NCBI GenBank assembly: GCA_021808875.1
Contig: JAKBAU010000027.1
Span: 1 to 19,586 of the forward strand
Reading direction: 5' to 3'
Origin: Pseudomonadota bacterium
Lineage (GTDB): Bacteria; Pseudomonadota; Alphaproteobacteria; Micropepsales; Micropepsaceae
DNA length: 19,586 nt
Both the position numbers and the translations under genes were made by a program. The notes under the pieces are model-generated. The model made no database searches and was not told the DNA's origin. It worked only from the letters and a program-made list of their open reading frames with translations. Shown here one piece after another: positions 15,752-19,586 of this stretch. Every line of letters begins with the position of its first letter. Positions within the stretch are counted from its first letter, which is position 1.

Positions 15752-17887
15752 ATGACCGTCGAAAGGGAAGTCCTTCAGCCGTTCCGGCCCCGCGCTCGCG
15801 TGCTCCAGCTTCTGGGTGACGAACTTATCGGCAGCCCACGGCTTGCAGTCTTCGAGCTGGTAAAAAACGCCTATGACGCCGACGCGAATGAAGTCGTCGT
15901 TCGCCTCGACCTGCGGGGAGGCCAGGAGCCTTCGATAATTGTGCAGGATGATGGCGAGGGGATGATGCTGGAGACCATCCAGCGCGTCTGGCTGGTGCCC
16001 GGCGATGATCACAGGGAAATACAGCGGCAAGCGCTAAAGCGGTCGGTTCGCCACGCCCGTCTGCCACTGGGGGAAAAAGGACTTGGCCGCTTCGCCGTTC
16101 ATAAGCTGGGCAATTTGATCCGGCTGGTGACCCGGGCCGAGGGCAACGACGAGTGCGTGGTCGACATCGATTGGCGCGAGCTGATCGCTAAGCCCTACCT
16201 CGACGAGGCGCCTGTCCGTATTCGGGTGCGGACGCCAGAGATCTACATGGATGGACGAACCGGCACGCGGATCGAGATCGGCCAACTGCGCCAGTCCGAA
16301 TGGACGAGAGGCGAGGTCCGCCGCCTACAACGGCAGATCATGTCGATCTGTTCGCCCTTCGAGGAGCCCAGCGGATTTGCCGCCGTACTCGAAGTCCTGG
16401 GCCGGGAGGATTGGATCGCGGATCTGCCCGACGCTCGGGAGATCATGGACCGCTCGATCTGGAAGTTCACCTTCCGGCTCGAAGGCGGGAAGTTCGACTG
16501 GCGATACGAGTTCCGGCAGGTGCTCGGTCTCAAACTTGAGCGGCGCGAGGTCTCCAAGATCGGGGACGCGCTGAAGCTTCCGCCGGTGACTGGCGGCGAC
16601 GACAGGATGGAACGTAAGGTTGTGGCGGACGAGTCCACGACCGACGGCATCGGGACCGTCACCGGCGAGTTCTATGTCTACGATCGGGACCGGGAGGTGC
16701 TGAGACGGTTACCGAACATGCAACTGATCTCCGGCTACCTCGATGACAATGGTGGTGTCCGGGTCTATCGGGACGGCATCAGGGTCTACAACTACGGCGA
16801 GCCCGGCGACGACTGGCTCGGGCTGGACCTGCGGCGAGTCAACGCGCCAACCCGAGGTATCAGCAGGAACATCATCCTCGGTGCGGTCCACCTCTCGCTG
16901 GCGTCTTCAAGGTCCCTCGTGGAAAAGACGAACCGCGAGGGTTTTGTCGAAAACGACGCCTATGAGCGCCTTCGGCGGATCGTCCTGGGTGCGCTCGCGA
17001 GCCTTGAAGCCGAGCGCCACATAGACAAGGACCGCATCCGCAAGCTGACGACAAAGGCGGACGATCCTGAACTGGTCCACATCAGCAAGCCGATCGAGGA
17101 TCTCCGGCGGGCGTTGGATCGGCAGGGCGTAAGGGCTACCTTTGAGCCCTACGTCGAGAAGATCGAGCACGACTACCGCGACATGCAGCAGACGCTGTTG
17201 TCGGCGGGGATGTCAGGTCTCAATCTGGCCGTGGTCTTCCATGAGGTGGAGCGGGGAGTCCGCGCTCTCCACCAGGTCATTGCCGATGGCACCGATCCGG
17301 ACGCCGCCACCCGCCAGGCCAGGGATCTGATGCATCTGCTGGACGGGTTCTCCACGCTCCTGCGCAGGGATGCCCGATCCACCCATACGGCTCGTAAGCT
17401 CATCGAAGCCGCGCGGCGATTCAATGTGCTGCGGCTGCGCCACCATCGGGTCCGGCTGGACTGCGCGCTGCTAGAGACGGACGACAAGGGCTTCGAGGCC
17501 AACTTCGCCTTCGGCCTCGTGGTTGGCGCGCTTAACAACCTCATCGACAACGCGCTCTACTGGATGCGCGTCCGGTGGCCGGAAGTCCCGCCCGACGGAC
17601 ACCCGAGTCCACGAAGAATCTATCTTGGGGTGTCGGAGAACTTCGAGGCCGGACCAGCTATCATCGTCGCCGACACGGGGCCCGGCTTCCAGGGCGATGA
17701 GCCGGATCGACTGGTGCGGCCTTTCTTCACACGCAAGCCCAGCGGCATGGGGCTCGGGCTCTACTATGCCAACCTCGCGATGGAGCTGAACGGCGGTCTG
17801 CTCGCCTTCCCGCAACCCGATGAGGTTGATCTTCCAGAAGGCTTTGACGGAGCCGTCGTGGCGCTCGTGTTCCGGAGACCGGGCTGA
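15752..17887 (+). CDS. soluble dual-GHKL histidine-kinase-like protein, 711 aa
   Basis: Two separate GHKL ATP-binding domains are visible. The N-terminal one is Hsp90/MORC-like: FELVKNAYDAD (34-44), QDDGEGM (65-71) and GEKGLGRFAVHKLG (107-120). The C-terminal one is histidine-kinase-like: an H box with VVFHEVERG (candidate phospho-His497), LNNLIDNALYW (594-604), DTGPGF (641-646) and GMGLGLYYA (665-673). Between them lies a 280-residue middle region ending in a helical, probably coiled segment (about 400-490). No transmembrane helix or periplasmic sensor domain is seen. I recall Pfam names HEF_HK and Response_reg_2 for such kinase/receiver pairs in bacterial conflict systems; unverified. The start at 15752 is chosen by homology logic; its ribosome site is weak, and an upstream ATG at 15668 lies inside the RHH gene. 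Overlaps the receiver gene by TGATG. Confidence 0.88.
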   Translation: MTVEREVLQPFRPRARVLQLLGDELIGSPRLAVFELVKNAYDADANEVVVRLDLRGGQEPSIIVQDDGEGMMLETIQRVWLVPGDDHREIQRQALKRSVRHARLPLGEKGLGRFAVHKLGNLIRLVTRAEGNDECVVDIDWRELIAKPYLDEAPVRIRVRTPEIYMDGRTGTRIEIGQLRQSEWTRGEVRRLQRQIMSICSPFEEPSGFAAVLEVLGREDWIADLPDAREIMDRSIWKFTFRLEGGKFDWRYEFRQVLGLKLERREVSKIGDALKLPPVTGGDDRMERKVVADESTTDGIGTVTGEFYVYDRDREVLRRLPNMQLISGYLDDNGGVRVYRDGIRVYNYGEPGDDWLGLDLRRVNAPTRGISRNIILGAVHLSLASSRSLVEKTNREGFVENDAYERLRRIVLGALASLEAERHIDKDRIRKLTTKADDPELVHISKPIEDLRRALDRQGVRATFEPYVEKIEHDYRDMQQTLLSAGMSGLNLAVVFHEVERGVRALHQVIADGTDPDAATRQARDLMHLLDGFSTLLRRDARSTHTARKLIEAARRFNVLRLRHHRVRLDCALLETDDKGFEANFAFGLVVGALNNLIDNALYWMRVRWPEVPPDGHPSPRRIYLGVSENFEAGPAIIVADTGPGFQGDEPDRLVRPFFTRKPSGMGLGLYYANLAMELNGGLLAFPQPDEVDLPEGFDGAVVALVFRRPG

Positions 17888-19200
17888 TGCTGCCGGCGCC
17901 CAGGGTCATCGTGGTGGATGACAATCCAAATCATCTGCGTGGCTTGGCCGACGGCCTCAACCGCTACGGCGCGGCATGTCTCCAGGTGCATTTCAATGGC
18001 GATGTCGGCGATCTGAGGCCTTTTCCTCATGTAAGGGTGATCTTTGCGGACCTTCACCTGAACGAGTCGGGCGCCGGGGCCGAGCCCGAACGGCATTTCG
18101 CCGTGATCGGCGGACTGATCGAGGAGTCGATCAAGCCGACAGGCCCCTATGTACTGGTGCTCTGGACTCGGTTTGCGGACCAGGCAATCGCGCTTGCGAC
18201 CTTTCTCGCTGCCCGGCTATCTGGCGTCCCCAAGCCCTTTGCCGTAGTCCCCCTAGACAAGATGGTCCACCTGAGCCCCGAGGGGATGGTCAAGGACCCA
18301 CAGGCCCTTGTTGCGGCCATCGCGAACATCGTCACCAGCCAACCCCAGATCGGCGCCTTGCTGAGCTGGGAGGAGCGGGTCCTTGGTGCCGCGGCTGAGA
18401 CCGTCGGAGCGATCATCGGCCTTGTCAATCCAGGCGACGCCGATCTGATAGGCAGCCTCGGACGACTGATCTTCCATTTGGCTGAAGGAGCGGTGGGAGA
18501 GGGCCATGTCGAAGCGGACCGCTTCCACGCGGTCAACGAAGCCCTTCTTCCGATCCTCGCGGACCGTGTTGCGGCGCTGCGGAACATTGAAGGCGACGAT
18601 CCTTGGGCCAGGGCCTTCAGCGAGAAGGATATGAGATCGGCTCTTGGTTTGGATGATGCGGCGAGGCTCAACAAGTTCTCGCACTTGGCCGAGTGTGCGC
18701 CAGATGGCGGTGACGGCCGCGGCGGGGTGATCGAACTGCCCGCTCAATATGCTGGAGACAACTTTGCGGGCACCTTCGATATCCAGGAGGCAGACGCCGC
18801 GGCCAAGGAGTTTGGCTGCAAGGACTTCGTGGCCGGCGATGAACGATTCCTCTGGCGGCTGGTGCAGGTCCAGGCATCATGCGACTACGCCCAGAAGCAG
18901 AGAGGTCCCTTGCCCTACCTGCTTGCTCTGGAAATACCTGCGGCATCTTCGGCAAACAACACTCCGCCACAGGCACTTTGGCGATCACCCCCGATCTGCA
19001 TGGGCGACACCAACCGCCTCCTCAGGGTCAACGCGCGTTTTGCGGTCTCGATCACTCGTGCTGCGGCAACGGTTTCGAAGGCGGTATACCGGCTTCGGGA
19101 GCCACTCCTGAACGAACTCATCTACCATTGCCACGTCCACGGGGCGCGACCGGGAACGATCTCGTTCTATGAAAAAAAGGCGAAGCAGTCTCCGAAGTGA
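17887..19200 (+). CDS. atypical response-receiver protein paired with the dual-GHKL kinase, 437 aa
   Basis: The N-terminal ~130 residues follow a receiver fold: RVIVVDDNPNH with acidic Asp11/Asp12, VIFADLHLNE with candidate phospho-acceptor Asp55, VLVLWTRF with Thr94 at the switch position, and VVPLDKM with Lys125. The usual Lys-Pro pair after strand 5 is absent. The C-terminal ~300 residues carry no DNA-binding helix-turn-helix, GGDEF or other output domain I can recognise; it contains ELPAQYAGDNFAGTFDI and late DTNRLLRVNARFAVSITRA. Its start overlaps the kinase stop (TGATG), so the two are made together. The pair may pass an infection signal to an effector, possibly the C-terminal domain itself; that is inference. 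Confidence 0.82.
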   Translation: MLPAPRVIVVDDNPNHLRGLADGLNRYGAACLQVHFNGDVGDLRPFPHVRVIFADLHLNESGAGAEPERHFAVIGGLIEESIKPTGPYVLVLWTRFADQAIALATFLAARLSGVPKPFAVVPLDKMVHLSPEGMVKDPQALVAAIANIVTSQPQIGALLSWEERVLGAAAETVGAIIGLVNPGDADLIGSLGRLIFHLAEGAVGEGHVEADRFHAVNEALLPILADRVAALRNIEGDDPWARAFSEKDMRSALGLDDAARLNKFSHLAECAPDGGDGRGGVIELPAQYAGDNFAGTFDIQEADAAAKEFGCKDFVAGDERFLWRLVQVQASCDYAQKQRGPLPYLLALEIPAASSANNTPPQALWRSPPICMGDTNRLLRVNARFAVSITRAAATVSKAVYRLREPLLNELIYHCHVHGARPGTISFYEKKAKQSPK

Positions 19201-19203
19201 AGG

Positions 19204-19377
19204 TCAGTCGCACCCCTCCGTGAGGGCGTTTACGACTGTCTCCATCACTGGCGGCCATACTTCGATGCCGAGCACCCTGATCTTGTTCCGGCGGGTGCCG
19301 TGTTCGAATAGCCGCTGCGCCGCCCTGAATGGGCAATGAATCGCGGGAATTGTCTCAGCAGGCGAGGTGAATAGGTA
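19204..19377 (-). pseudogene. unidentified coding remnant, C-terminal fragment
   Basis: The minus-strand frame ending at TGA 19204-19206 reads as protein-like over its last 45 residues: IHCPFRAAQRLFEHGTRR, then NKIRVLGIEVWPPVMETVV, then NALTEGCD. It has no ATG, GTG or TTG start before the upstream in-frame TAA at 19378-19380, so it is a truncated or frame-disrupted gene end. It faces the receiver gene, with only 3 nt between the two stops. The family is not recognised. A short CCCTC/GAGGG hairpin at 19214-19226 lies inside it and is not followed by a T-run. Confidence 0.4.
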
Positions 19378-19380
19378 TTA

Positions 19381-19586
19381 GATTCTAAAATCGTAACAAG
19401 ATGAAGTGCCCCACCTGTCCGGGATGAAACAAAAGACCCGGTGGAGTTTGTGATGTTGGCCTAAGAGGCTGACCCGGAATGGAACCGGAACGGACTCCTC
19501 AGCTTACTCACTCCGTTGGGGGCGCCGGCCGGACGGCGCGGTTGGATAGCGAAAATTGTTGCGTGACTTCAGCGGCTACGATTCTC
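19381..19586. other. non-coding, hairpin-rich right edge
   Basis: No credible open frame is present in these 206 nt. The segment 19441-19586 has several inverted repeats: GCTGA/TCAGC (19468-19472 with 19499-19503), AACGGA/TCCGTT (19489-19494 with 19512-19517) and a perfect GCGCCG/CGGCGC hairpin (19522-19527 with 19534-19539). The layout resembles the structured leader or end region of a mobile element whose genes would lie to the right, but I cannot name one. Confidence 0.35.

Noticed and set aside
19214..19226. CCCTC/GAGGG hairpin after the receiver gene as a rho-independent terminator.
   Set aside because: Stem of only 5 bp, 3-nt loop and no T-run; it also lies in a coding remnant on the other strand.

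Overview
The window is GC-rich DNA from what looks like an alphaproteobacterium (ICE- or plasmid-type ardC/parB backbone, high-GC codon use; genus not determinable from this sequence alone). No tRNA, rRNA, CRISPR array or integrase is visible. Family and motif names below come from reading the translations by eye and from memory; no search was run.

Left third (1-4866), all on the minus strand: a conjugative-element or plasmid backbone operon. From its upstream end leftwards it holds ardC (anti-restriction), a conserved small protein, a large ParB-family protein, and two small conserved unknown proteins. Beyond it, at the left edge, is the start of an IS630-type transposase that runs out of the window. 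ardC and parB each have a near-identical structured 5' leader that I interpret as a cis-regulatory RNA, probably the radC RNA motif.

Centre (5182-15443), plus strand: a long, translationally coupled defence operon. Order: ribbon-helix-helix (RHH) regulator, DNA 5-methylcytosine methyltransferase, two small unknown proteins in the same frame separated by one TAA, Vsr-like endonuclease, MORC/MutL-type GHKL ATPase, Z1-domain superfamily 2 ATPase, PD-(D/E)XK protein, AIPR protein. Almost every junction is an ATGA, GTGA or TGATG overlap. The core gene set matches the restriction-modification-like systems with MORC ATPases predicted by Iyer, Abhiman and Aravind (2008, as I recall). The methyltransferase should mark self DNA; the ATPases and nucleases should sense and attack unmarked or invading DNA.

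Right third (15439-19200), plus strand: an AT-rich palindromic segment starts a second cassette. It holds a small RHH-like protein, a soluble 711-residue protein with two separate GHKL ATPase domains (an Hsp90/MORC-like one at the N-terminus and a histidine-kinase one at the C-terminus), and an overlapping 437-residue atypical receiver protein with no recognised output domain. This cytosolic two-component-like pair beside the restriction system is the most interesting feature of the window.

The right edge (19201-19586) has a coding remnant on the minus strand, convergent with the receiver gene, and a hairpin-rich stretch without a gene. Base composition drops noticeably across the methyltransferase and its two small companions, so the defence operon looks mosaic.
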